Shown: one piece after another, positions 16,540 to 21,757 of the stretch
Layout of the letters: each line of letters opens with the position of its first letter
Numbering within the stretch: the first letter of the stretch is position 1
IMG/VR virus record: IMGVR_UViG_3300033979_000277
Span: 1-23,471 of that record
DNA: 23,471 bases
Source of the DNA: a virus
Strand: one strand, 5' to 3'
The notes under the pieces: model-generated
Told to the model about the DNA's origin: nothing
Seen by the model: only the letters and a program-made list of their open reading frames with translations
Databases searched by the model: none
Position numbers and translations under genes: made by a program

Positions 16540-16842
16540 ATGACCACGGAGACCATCGCCGCCCTGAAGGTCGGCACACTGACCGCGCTCGGCTCGGTGG
16601 CCATCGAGCAGGCGCAGCCGTCCGCGCTGCCGATGGTGGTGCCGGTCGTCTCGGGCATTCTGGGAGCGGGGATCGCCTATGGCATCCTCAAGGGCGCGGT
16701 CGACACCCTGAATCGCCAAGTGGCGGACTTCGCCCGCGAGCTGGCCGCGATCCGGGAGACCACGCACGCCACCGCCGAGCGGGTGGCCCGCATCGAGGGC
16801 ACGATGGAGCGCCGCGGCGCCCCGCGGGGCGAGCGTGTCTAA
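16540..16842 (+). CDS. Small membrane protein with coiled coil, putative holin or antiholin
   Basis: The 100-residue product has a hydrophobic N-terminal half, with likely membrane segments at about 8-22 (ALKVGTLTALGSVAI) and 31-52 (PMVVPVVSGILGAGIAYGIL). Residues 54-92 form a probable coiled coil (DTLNRQVADFARELAAI, then TAERVARIEGTMERR). The tail is basic (GAPRGERV). GGGGAGACGC precedes the ATG at 16540. The gene starts the lysis cassette and overlaps the next membrane protein by eight bases. Membrane plus coil resembles XhlA-type lysis proteins with the order reversed. Holin function is inferred from position and topology. Confidence 0.55.
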   Translation: MTTETIAALKVGTLTALGSVAIEQAQPSALPMVVPVVSGILGAGIAYGILKGAVDTLNRQVADFARELAAIRETTHATAERVARIEGTMERRGAPRGERV

Positions 16843-17179
16843 CCCCGGGCCGAGCCCGCGGCGGGGGACGTGGCTGTACACGCAGCAGGGCGAGCTAGAC
16901 CCGCTGTGGCTCTTTCTGGCGCTGCACCTGGCGTTGGGCGTGGTGCTCGTGGTGGCCTCGGTGTTTCACGGGAAACAGGCGTTTCTGGCGGCTTTGAGCT
17001 ACAACGCGGTGTCGGTGCTGCTGCTGGCGATCATCAAGGTGCCGATTGACCGCGCCCGCCTGCTGGCCCCGGCGCTGCCCAAGGCCATGGGTGCGCTGGG
17101 CGCGGCGACCAGCCCGCCGTTTGCGGGGATGGACCAGGACGAGCGGGGGCCGGATGACCGGGATGTGACGTGGGACTGA
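16835..17179 (+). CDS. Two-helix membrane protein, putative holin
   Basis: The 114-residue protein has two predicted transmembrane helices: residues 24-44 (LWLFLALHLALGVVLVVASV) and 48-67 (AFLAALSYNAVSVLLLAIIK). The C-terminal part is soluble and acidic at the end (DQDERGPDDRDVTWD). The start is GTG, overlapping the previous gene by eight bases; its own end overlaps the amidase start by ten bases. Two helices, small size and the adjacent amidase fit a holin. Which of the two membrane proteins forms the hole cannot be told from sequence. Confidence 0.58.
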   Translation: MSNPGPSPRRGTWLYTQQGELDPLWLFLALHLALGVVLVVASVFHGKQAFLAALSYNAVSVLLLAIIKVPIDRARLLAPALPKAMGALGAATSPPFAGMDQDERGPDDRDVTWD

Positions 17180-17682
17180 CCCCGGGGCCTGCGCAGGTGG
17201 ACCAGCTCGGCACGCGGGCAGCGCCGCCGATCACGTGGGCGCGGTCGACGCACCACAGCGAGCGGCGCGGGGCGGCGGTGCGGTGGATCGTGCTCCACGC
17301 GGACGTGAGCCCGCGGGAGTCGTCCACGGTCTCGTGGCTGCTGTCGGCGGCGTCCAAGGTGAGCTACCACGCGCTGGTCCACCGGGACGGCAAGGTCACG
17401 CGGTTCGTGGTGGATAGTCGGGCGGCGTGGGCTTGCGGGGCCAGCGAGTACGGCGGGGTGGTGGGGCTCAACCGGCACACCTTGAGCTTAGCGTTCAGCA
17501 ATCGTCACGACGGCGTCGAGCGACTGACTGACGCGCAGGTGGACGCCGCCCGCTGGCTTATCGAGGATTGGCGCGCGCGCTACCCGAGCATTGAGGGGGT
17601 GCTGACCCATGCCATGATTTCGCCGGGGCGGAAGAAAGACCCGAACCTCATCCCGAATTTTTACCGGCACGACTACACCTAG
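17170..17682 (+). CDS. Endolysin: N-acetylmuramoyl-L-alanine amidase (Amidase_2 family)
   Basis: This 170-residue enzyme should cut the bond between N-acetylmuramic acid and L-alanine in peptidoglycan. It shows the Amidase_2/T7-lysozyme layout: WIVLHADVS with zinc ligand His43, KVSYHALVHRDGKVTRFV (63-80), AAWACGAS (85-92), LSLAFSN (105-111), and LTHAMISPGRKKDP (145-158) with zinc ligands His147 and Asp157 and a nearby catalytic-type Lys (155/156). There is no signal peptide, so export would depend on a holin. The start is GTG at 17170. No cell-wall-binding domain is present; the length is that of a single-domain phage amidase. Confidence 0.88.
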   Translation: MGLTPGPAQVDQLGTRAAPPITWARSTHHSERRGAAVRWIVLHADVSPRESSTVSWLLSAASKVSYHALVHRDGKVTRFVVDSRAAWACGASEYGGVVGLNRHTLSLAFSNRHDGVERLTDAQVDAARWLIEDWRARYPSIEGVLTHAMISPGRKKDPNLIPNFYRHDYT

Positions 17683-17690
17683 GGGGCGGC

Positions 17691-18158
17691 ATGAGTCAGG
17701 CGCGGCTGGTGCTGGTGGGGCTGGGGTTGGTGGCGGCGGTGGTCGGCACGGCCTACGAGCTGGGGCGGCGGGGTGGCGAGGTGGCGGGGCTTAGGGCGCA
17801 GCGCACGGTGGTGGTCGAGTCGCTGGCGGTGCTGGACACGGTGTACCTGACCGATACCCTGCGGCTGTGGCGGCGGGTGACCGCGTGGGACACGCTATAC
17901 GATACGACCCGGATCACCGAGCGGATCACGGACACCGCGTGGGTCCGCGGCACGCTGGCGGCGGCGGACACGACCATCCGGGCGTGTGTGCGCACGGTGC
18001 TGACCTGCGAGCAGCGGGTGGCGCTGGAGGCCAAGCGGGCCGAGCTGGCCGAGGCCGAGGCGCGGCGGCTGTCGGTGCAGCCCCCGTCCAGGCGAAGCTG
18101 GTGGACGCATGGCGCGGCGGCTGGTGCCGGGGTGGCGCTGGGGCTGTTGGCGCGGTAG
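17691..18158 (+). CDS. Spanin-like (Rz-like) protein, tentative
   Basis: The 155-residue protein has an N-terminal membrane anchor (residues 5-22, RLVLVGLGLVAAVVGTA), a long charged middle with repeated Thr-Asp-Thr patterns (LDTVYLTDTLRLW, TRITERITDTAWV), two cysteines (99 and 106), a helix rich in Glu and Ala (ALEAKRAELAEAEARR) and a second hydrophobic segment near the end (GAAAGAGVALGLLAR). Position after the amidase and the anchor-plus-coil layout fit an inner-membrane spanin. The second hydrophobic end is unusual for Rz. There is no visible lipoprotein partner. GGGGGCGGC precedes the ATG. It is the last gene before the terminator. Confidence 0.45.
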   Translation: MSQARLVLVGLGLVAAVVGTAYELGRRGGEVAGLRAQRTVVVESLAVLDTVYLTDTLRLWRRVTAWDTLYDTTRITERITDTAWVRGTLAAADTTIRACVRTVLTCEQRVALEAKRAELAEAEARRLSVQPPSRRSWWTHGAAAGAGVALGLLAR

Positions 18159-18205
18159 ATTGGTGGAGCTGGCCCGCTGCTCCCGTGGCGCGGTCAGCAT
18201 GGCGA

Positions 18206-18227
18206 TGCTGGGGGTCCCCCGGCAGCA
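18206..18227 (+). promoter_or_regulatory. Hairpin upstream of terminator; possible antiterminator component
   Basis: TGCTG (18206-18210) pairs with CAGCA (18223-18227), and inner G and C runs extend the stem. The segment GCTGGGGG (18207-18214) is identical to the right arm of the terminator (18244-18251), so it can also pair perfectly with CCCCCAGC at 18232-18239. The three pairings exclude one another, as in attenuators. In a GC-rich genome chance is possible. Confidence 0.4.
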
Positions 18228-18231
18228 CAAG

Positions 18232-18261
18232 CCCCCAGCCCCCGCTGGGGGTTTTGTGTTT
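18232..18261 (+). terminator. Rho-independent terminator of the late operon
   Basis: CCCCCAGC (18232-18239) pairs with GCTGGGGG (18244-18251) across a CCCC loop, and TTTTGTGTTT follows at 18252-18261. The 8-bp all-Watson-Crick stem with a T-rich tail lies 73 bases after the last late gene. Confidence 0.85.
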
Positions 18262-18340
18262 CCCCCTTGACGGATGGCGCGCGAGGGTGAGTATTGATGT
18301 CGCTCGGTGTTCCGACCATCGGGCAGCCATACGCAGGGAC

Positions 18341-18414
18341 AGCCCCCGCGCTCTCGGTGCCGCCTCGCTCTAGCGGGGCGGGTCGGACACCGACGAGCCG
18401 GGGGCTCTGTGTTT
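18341..18414 (+). terminator. Long imperfect hairpin with T-rich tail; terminator or structured small RNA
   Basis: AGCCCCCG (18341-18348) pairs with CGGGGGCT (18399-18406). The pairing continues inward with single-base bulges (18349, 18394) through CTC/GAG and TCGGTG/CACCGA. After a six-base bulge (18382-18387) a 9-bp apical stem (18360-18368 with 18373-18381, one G-U pair) is capped by a four-base loop. I count 27 pairs. The tail CTCTGTGTTT (18405-18414) resembles the tail of the terminator at 18252. It is a second terminator or the body of a small RNA. Confidence 0.6.
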
Positions 18415-18595
18415 CCGGGGGTGGGCCGACACTATTGCGACAGTCACAGCGGGCCTAGTGCGGCTCTCCCGCTGCGGGGCGACCAGACCGTCCCGCGACC
18501 AATCCTGAGCCAATGACGTGCGCAGACCGCGGTACACAATCCAGGCACTGTCGCCCTACAACCTGGCCGGTCATCCCCCTGCGCATTGCGGTTAC

Positions 18596-18615
18596 CCTAG
18601 ACGGGGACGTCTAGG
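18596..18615. repeat. Perfect inverted repeat CCTAGACG-GGGA-CGTCTAGG
   Basis: Eight bases (18596-18603) are exactly complementary to 18608-18615 around a GGGA tetraloop. No T-run follows, so termination is unlikely. It could be a protein binding site or a stable RNA hairpin. Confidence 0.65.
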
Positions 18616-18670
18616 CAGCGAGGCACAGCAGCTCCTGGCGAGGCATCTCGCACGGCACCCCGAGGAAGGG

Positions 18671-18695
18671 GGGACACGACCACCCCGCGTGTCCC
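18671..18695. repeat. Perfect inverted repeat GGGACACG / CGTGTCCC
   Basis: Arms at 18671-18678 and 18688-18695 are exactly complementary with a nine-base loop. It lies between the CTAGACG hairpin and the early promoter. No T-run follows. Role unknown. Confidence 0.6.
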
Positions 18696-18744
18696 GCACT
18701 CGGCCCCCCTGCTGGTCAGTCTGGCAAGAAACGGCCCCACCCTA

Positions 18745-18763
18745 TCATCCCCACTACGGATGA
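18745..18763. repeat. Inverted repeat TCATCC / GGATGA
   Basis: Six-base arms at 18745-18750 and 18758-18763 flank a seven-base loop. It lies about 55 bases upstream of the -35 region of the early promoter. It could be an upstream regulatory site; at this length chance is possible. Confidence 0.4.
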
Positions 18764-18808
18764 CCGGGTATGGGGGGGTGCGCCCTAAAGTTCCCGAGAC
18801 TTTCTTTT

Positions 18809-18835
18809 GTGGACCTATTGACAAGACTAGTCCAC
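18809..18835. promoter_or_regulatory. Candidate operator dyad over the early promoter -35 box
   Basis: GTGGAC (18809-18814) and GTCCAC (18830-18835) are exact inverted repeats flanking and overlapping the -35 region and spacer. A protein bound here would block RNA polymerase. The binding protein is not encoded recognisably in the window, unless the winged-helix protein at 21757 serves. Confidence 0.5.
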
Positions 18836-18845
18836 GGGCTATATT
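18818..18845 (+). promoter_or_regulatory. Sigma-70-type early promoter TTGACA-16-TATATT
   Basis: A perfect -35 box TTGACA (18818-18823) is separated by 16 bases from TATATT (18840-18845), which matches five of six bases of the consensus. The surroundings are unusually AT-rich for this genome (TTTCTTTTGT just upstream). The first gene of the early module starts at 18907 after a leader of about 55 bases. This is the strongest promoter-like sequence I find. Confidence 0.82.
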
Positions 18846-18860
18846 CCCTAGTGTCGAGAC

Positions 18861-18899
18861 GCTGGACGCCACCAGCCGAGACGAAACGCCCACGGGAGA
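18861..18899 (+). promoter_or_regulatory. Early leader element copy 1: hairpin plus CACGGGAGA ribosome site
   Basis: GCTGGACGCCACCAGCC (18861-18877) folds as GCTGG/CCAGC with loop ACGCCA. CACGGGAGA follows at 18891-18899, seven bases before ATG 18907. The 17-base element recurs exactly at 19204-19220. Confidence 0.65.
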
Positions 18900-18906
18900 T
18901 AAGACG

Positions 18907-19188
18907 ATGACCAACGCCACCAGCTCCGCCCGCGCCGCCCGCACCGCAAAGTTTCTTGACGATGCCGCCGCCGCGGTGCGCGACGAGCGCAACGCCCGCA
19001 AGGCGCTTGCCAAGGAACTGCGCCGCCAAGCGAAGGCCGACCGCCGCGCTGCCGCCTATCTGCGACTGACCGCGCCCAGCGCGATCAATCCCGAAGCCAA
19101 CCTGCTGTCCGCCTGCCTTTACATCGAGGACGCGCTGCGCAAGGAAGAGCGCGCCGCCGATGTGCTGGGCTGGGCCGCTGTCGCCTGA
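18907..19188 (+). CDS. Small early protein, basic and helical, unknown function
   Basis: The 93-residue protein is rich in Ala, Arg and Lys in its first half (SSARAARTAKFLDDAAAAVR, ARKALAKELRRQAKADRRAA) and should be almost wholly helical, perhaps a coiled coil. The end is mixed (SACLYIEDALRKEERAAD). It is the first gene after the strong early promoter. The ATG at 18907 was chosen because CACGGGAGA lies seven bases before it; the frame is open further upstream but crosses the promoter. Being first in an early operon suggests a host-interacting or nucleic-acid-binding protein. No family is recognised. Confidence 0.65.
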   Translation: MTNATSSARAARTAKFLDDAAAAVRDERNARKALAKELRRQAKADRRAAAYLRLTAPSAINPEANLLSACLYIEDALRKEERAADVLGWAAVA

Positions 19189-19203
19189 ACCACCACCGCC
19201 GAG

Positions 19204-19242
19204 GCTGGACGCCACCAGCCCCGGCATCACCACCACGGGAGA
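19204..19242 (+). promoter_or_regulatory. Early leader element copy 2: hairpin plus CACGGGAGA ribosome site
   Basis: The same 17 bases as at 18861 recur here (19204-19220); with the preceding G the stem is GGCTGG/CCAGCC with loop ACGCCA. CACGGGAGA (19234-19242) precedes ATG 19250 by seven bases. The spacing from box to ATG equals that of copy 1. Confidence 0.65.
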
Positions 19243-19249
19243 CTAGACC

Positions 19250-19543
19250 ATGACCACGACCCGCCCCACGCACACGGTGACCCCCACCGCCGCCGAGCTG
19301 ATCGCCGCGGCGCTGGGCCACGACGGCCAGCGCTGGGCCACCTCGGACGGGGTGACTCTGGACGAGCTGATTGACTTGCACGGCGGGCGCATTGACGTAA
19401 GCTATGATTCTTGGCGTGCCGTGTTCGCCGACGGCTCGGCCATCACGGTGTCCGGCGGTGCCGCCTGGGACATCGGGTACGCGGGCTGCTGGTGCTGGCA
19501 GGGCAACGGGCACGAAAACTGCACCGCTGGGCTGGAGGGCTGA
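19250..19543 (+). CDS. Small early protein of unknown function
   Basis: I do not recognise this 97-residue protein. It begins with a Thr-rich stretch (MTTTRPTHTVTPTAAELIAA), has a compact acidic part (VTLDELIDLHGGRIDVSYDS), then a beta pair (WRAVFADGSAITVSGG) and an aromatic, Cys-containing end (GYAGCWCWQGNGHENC). The cysteines and histidine near the end could bind metal, though the spacing fits no known zinc ribbon. It has its own copy of the leader element and is followed after three bases by the next ATG. Confidence 0.62.
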   Translation: MTTTRPTHTVTPTAAELIAAALGHDGQRWATSDGVTLDELIDLHGGRIDVSYDSWRAVFADGSAITVSGGAAWDIGYAGCWCWQGNGHENCTAGLEG

Positions 19544-19546
19544 CCG

Positions 19547-20044
19547 ATGATGCTGACGACGACTTTGAACGCCATCCGCGCCCACGATCCGTGCGACGAC
19601 GGATGGCAGAAGCTGCTGGCCCATCTCGGCAAGACCGGCCCGGACGACGAGCCGGTGACGCTCGCCACGATCTTGGACAGCAACGGGTTGGATGACGCGC
19701 TGTGGGCGCTGCGGTGCGTCACGGGACACGACCGCGCCATCCGACTTTATGCCGTGTGGTGTGCGCGGCAGGTCCAACACCTGATGACGGACCCGCGCAG
19801 CCTGCGCGCGCTAGACGTGGCCGAGCGGCACGCGGACGGGCTGACCACGGATGCCGAGTTGGCTGCGGCAGGGGCTGCGGCACGGGCTGCGGCACGGGCT
19901 GCGGCATGCGCTGCGGCATGGGCTGCGGCATGGGCTGCGGCAGGGAATGCGGCAGGGGATGCGGCAAGGGATGCGGCAGGGGCTGCGGCAGGGGATGTGC
20001 AGGCTGCCGAGTTTCGCCGTCTGTTTTGCACGGAGGACGCGTGA
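19547..20044 (+). CDS. Alanine-rich repeat protein, resembles proteins annotated as putative immunity proteins
   Basis: The 165-residue protein has two parts. Residues 1-104 contain LATILDSNGLDDALWALRCV, RLYAVWCARQVQHLMTDPRS and LDVAERHADGLTTDAEL, a pattern I recognise from many phage and bacterial proteins often labelled putative immunity protein; the true role is unknown. Residues 106-149 are eleven four-residue repeats (AAAx, later DAAx) encoded by eleven 12-base units, predicted to be one long helix. The C-terminus (VQAAEFRRLFCTEDA) is non-repetitive. The next gene's GTG overlaps this stop by four bases. The repeat could change length by recombination without breaking the frame. Confidence 0.7.
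   Translation: MMLTTTLNAIRAHDPCDDGWQKLLAHLGKTGPDDEPVTLATILDSNGLDDALWALRCVTGHDRAIRLYAVWCARQVQHLMTDPRSLRALDVAERHADGLTTDAELAAAGAAARAAARAAACAAAWAAAWAAAGNAAGDAARDAAGAAAGDVQAAEFRRLFCTEDA
19862..19993 (+). repeat. Eleven tandem 12-base units (GCTGCGGCANGG)
   Basis: Eleven consecutive 12-base units share nTGCGGCAnG(G/C), with first codon GCT, AAT or GAT and a variable fourth codon (GGG, CGG, TGC, TGG, AGG). The array is in frame within the alanine-rich protein and contains no stop in several frames, which creates long spurious open frames on both strands. Confidence 0.92.
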
Positions 20045-20244
20045 CCGACAAGCCGAACGTCGGACGCCGCTGGACCGCCAACTTCGCCACGACCCCCATG
20101 CCCGCGTGCAAGGACGGCGTCCACCATGGCTGGCCGTCCCACCGTCCGGTGGGGCTGTGGTCCGAACACAAGCTGGGCCGCTGCATCACCGATTGGACCT
20201 GCCAGGTCTGCGGGCTGGTGGTCCACATCGACAGCAGCGACTGA
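20041..20244 (+). CDS. Small Cys/His protein, possible zinc-binding
   Basis: The 67-residue protein starts with GTG overlapping the previous stop by four bases. It contains PACKDGVHHGWPSHRPVGLW and then GRCITDWTCQVCGLVVHID, giving Cys33 followed by His37 and His38, and later Cys48, Cys54 and Cys57 (CxxC). This could be a one-zinc ribbon. The rest is basic and Trp-rich. Small early zinc-ribbon proteins in phages often bind nucleic acid or host polymerase, but no such function can be claimed here. Confidence 0.6.
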   Translation: MTDKPNVGRRWTANFATTPMPACKDGVHHGWPSHRPVGLWSEHKLGRCITDWTCQVCGLVVHIDSSD

Positions 20245-20254
20245 CGCTACATTG

Positions 20255-20290
20255 CCTATTGCGCTTTTCTAGAGCTAGCGCAATAATAGG
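20255..20290 (+). promoter_or_regulatory. AT-rich dyad and possible second early promoter
   Basis: TATTGCGC (20257-20264) and GCGCAATA (20278-20285) are exact inverted repeats around a 13-base loop containing CTAG. TTGCGC (20259-20264) with AATAAT (20282-20287, 17-base spacer) makes a moderate promoter. CCTATTG followed by CTAG seven bases later resembles the early promoter at 18814-18830 (six-base gap). It lies in the 102-base gap before 20347. Confidence 0.5.
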
Positions 20291-20331
20291 GACGGCGCTC
20301 GGCCCGCCTGTCGGGCGCCACGCACCACCAC

Positions 20332-20340
20332 CACGGGAGA
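20332..20340 (+). promoter_or_regulatory. CACGGGAGA ribosome site, third copy
   Basis: The box CACGGGAGA precedes ATG 20347 by six bases. Upstream a stem GCCCG/CGGGC (20302-20306 with 20312-20316) replaces the 17-base hairpin of the first two copies. A fourth box at 22101-22109 precedes ATG 22116. Confidence 0.6.
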
Positions 20341-20346
20341 CGCACC

Positions 20347-20565
20347 ATGACCGAGTACGAGATTACACGCGCCCACAGCAACACGCTGCTTCAGCGCGTG
20401 GCCTTCCTGACCCACGAGATCAACGCGGCGGGCGTCTACTTCCCCGCCACGTTGGACCAGCTCAAGGCCGAGCGCCGCGCCATCGCCGACGAGCTGGCAT
20501 ACCGCCGCGCCGAGGACAGCCGCGAGGCCTACGAGGCCACCACCGCCGCCGGGGGCTGGGCATGA
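20347..20565 (+). CDS. Small helical early protein, unknown
   Basis: The 72-residue protein (MTEYEITRAHSNTLLQRVAF) is almost entirely helical, with LDQLKAERRAIADELAYRRA as a charged coil-like segment. It could dimerise through that helix. It starts after the CACGGGAGA box and a probable promoter, and its stop overlaps the next ATG (ATGA). No family recognised; small size and early position are typical of phage host-takeover proteins, which is only a guess. Confidence 0.6.
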   Translation: MTEYEITRAHSNTLLQRVAFLTHEINAAGVYFPATLDQLKAERRAIADELAYRRAEDSREAYEATTAAGGWA

Positions 20566-21029
20566 CCGGCTCCCCCATCCCGAGCGGCCACGGCCCGCTC
20601 GCCGGGCGCCCGATGCTCTGGTGGAGCGAGGACATCCGCAATTCCCGCGCAGACATGGCCCGCGGCATCGCCCTGGCGTTGACTGCCGCCCGTATCCTTG
20701 CCGTTCGCCGCCCGACCGCGCAGCAGGTCACCGGCGACTACCGCATCGCCCTGGAGGAGCGCGAGCCCGTCCACGCCATCATCACCGCCGCCTACGATGA
20801 GCTGTACGCCGCCATCACGGCGCTCGAGGAGGCGCGGCAGGCGGTGGACACGGCGCACCGGATGCTCGGCTACATCCCCGCCGAGTGGACGCGCCGCAAT
20901 ACCCTCGACTGGTCGGAGCGCCCCGATCTGTGGGGCTGCACCGCCGAGGACGTGGCTCGCGCCGACCGCGCCCGCGCCCACGGCATCTTCGCCACCGACG
21001 TGACCACCGGCCTGACGGGGGGCGCATGA
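20562..21029 (+). CDS. Unknown early protein
   Basis: The 155-residue protein is mainly helical. It has an N-terminal Gly/Pro stretch (MTGSPIPSGHGPLAGRPMLW), a helix DMARGIALALTAARILAVRR, a central coil (AAYDELYAAITALEEARQAV) and a C-terminal part with PDLWGCTAEDVARADRARAH. I chose ATG 20562 because it overlaps the previous stop; the frame is open far upstream through the shadow of the alanine-repeat gene. It directly precedes the annealing protein with a four-base overlap, so may be a recombination accessory, without other support. Confidence 0.58.
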   Translation: MTGSPIPSGHGPLAGRPMLWWSEDIRNSRADMARGIALALTAARILAVRRPTAQQVTGDYRIALEEREPVHAIITAAYDELYAAITALEEARQAVDTAHRMLGYIPAEWTRRNTLDWSERPDLWGCTAEDVARADRARAHGIFATDVTTGLTGGA

Positions 21030-21757
21030 CCAGCTCCGAGACGACCGCGACCCTGTGCGCCGCGCTGGTGGCCGCGCAGGGGGCGCTCAAGCCCATCGCC
21101 AAGGACGGCAAGAACCCGGCCTTCCGGTCCAAGTACGCTACGCTGGATGGCATCATGGAGACGGTGCGCCCCGCGCTGGCCGCGCACGGGCTGGCCGTGG
21201 TGCAGGGGGTGATCCACCCCGAGACGGGCGAGGGCGGGCGGCTGGTGGGCATCACGGTTGAGACCTGCTTGCTGCATACTTCGGGCGAGTGGCTGGCGTC
21301 CGTGGTGCCGGTGCCGGTCGCCAAGGGGGACGCGCACGGGCTCGGCTCGGCGCTGTCCTACGGTCGCCGCTACGGCATCTCGGCCCTTCTGGCGCTGTCC
21401 ACGGACGAGGACGACGACGGCAACGCCGCGGCCAAGGCCCCGCCCGCCAAGCCCCAGGCGAAGCCCGCGCCAACGGCGCCCGCCCCGGGCCAGCGGCTGC
21501 ACGACAGGGTGCCCGAGACGCCGCCGGAGCGCATGAGCCTCGCCAAGGCAAATACGGTAGAACTCAAAGGACAGTTGCTTGCCGATATGGAGGACGACCG
21601 GTTGGACAAGCTGCGCGCGTGGGCGCAGGATAAGGGGAACGGGCTTATCCTTGCCGCCATCGACGCTATCCAGGCGTCTCGTCAAGCCGCGGACGGCAGC
21701 GGGCTGCACGCACACGACGGCGAGGTGGAGCCGATGGACGGGAGCTTGCCGTTCTGA
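21026..21757 (+). CDS. erf: ERF-family single-strand annealing protein
   Basis: The 243-residue product is an ERF-type recombinase that anneals complementary single strands during phage recombination or replication. Family signs are NPAFRSKYATLDGIMETVRP (30-49), ALAAHGLAVVQGV (50-62), a beta segment LVGITVETCLLHTSGEW and the signature GSALSYGRRYGISALLAL (107-124) followed by an acidic stretch (STDEDDDG). A Pro/Ala linker (139-155) leads to a helical C-terminal part (VELKGQLLADMEDDRLDKLR) and the end DGSLPF. That end resembles the acidic SSB tip (DDDIPF), which binds partner proteins. The ATG overlaps the previous stop by four bases. Confidence 0.87.
   Translation: MTSSETTATLCAALVAAQGALKPIAKDGKNPAFRSKYATLDGIMETVRPALAAHGLAVVQGVIHPETGEGGRLVGITVETCLLHTSGEWLASVVPVPVAKGDAHGLGSALSYGRRYGISALLALSTDEDDDGNAAAKAPPAKPQAKPAPTAPAPGQRLHDRVPETPPERMSLAKANTVELKGQLLADMEDDRLDKLRAWAQDKGNGLILAAIDAIQASRQAADGSGLHAHDGEVEPMDGSLPF

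Larger units (their letters stand above)
18159..18906. other. Non-coding, highly structured region between late and early modules
   Basis: No convincing gene lies in these 748 bases; short open frames lack ribosome binding sites and recognisable protein content. The stretch contains a terminator, a 27-bp imperfect hairpin, perfect 8-bp hairpins at 18596-18615 and 18671-18695, a 6-bp hairpin at 18745-18763, a strong promoter and a dyad over its -35 box. It separates the late operon from the early operon on the same strand. Control of transcription is the likely role; an origin or small RNA cannot be excluded. Confidence 0.7.

Noticed and set aside
15410-16579. 389-residue open frame on the - strand under the second glycosyltransferase
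   Set aside because: The + strand has the EX7E motif and a complete GT fold. The antisense frame has no recognisable features.
18159-18240. Possible tRNA-like fold near the late terminator
   Set aside because: No T-loop consensus or acceptor pairing can be made; the structure is explained by the terminator and its competing arm.
17867-18373. Frame nested in the spanin-like gene, considered as an embedded outer-membrane spanin
   Set aside because: No lipobox or signal peptide is present, and the frame runs through the terminator.
18307-18763. Two short + strand frames (69 and 81 residues) in the non-coding region
   Set aside because: They run through hairpins, lack ribosome sites and have Arg/Pro/Gly-rich content typical of non-coding GC-rich DNA.
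18596-18763. CRISPR-like or iteron array
   Set aside because: The hairpins differ in sequence, with no repeated unit and no regular spacing.
19719-20228. Reverse-strand protein with PQPLPQPMPQP repeats
   Set aside because: It is produced by the 12-base tandem array read on the other strand, with no start signal. The + strand frame has a conserved N-terminal domain.
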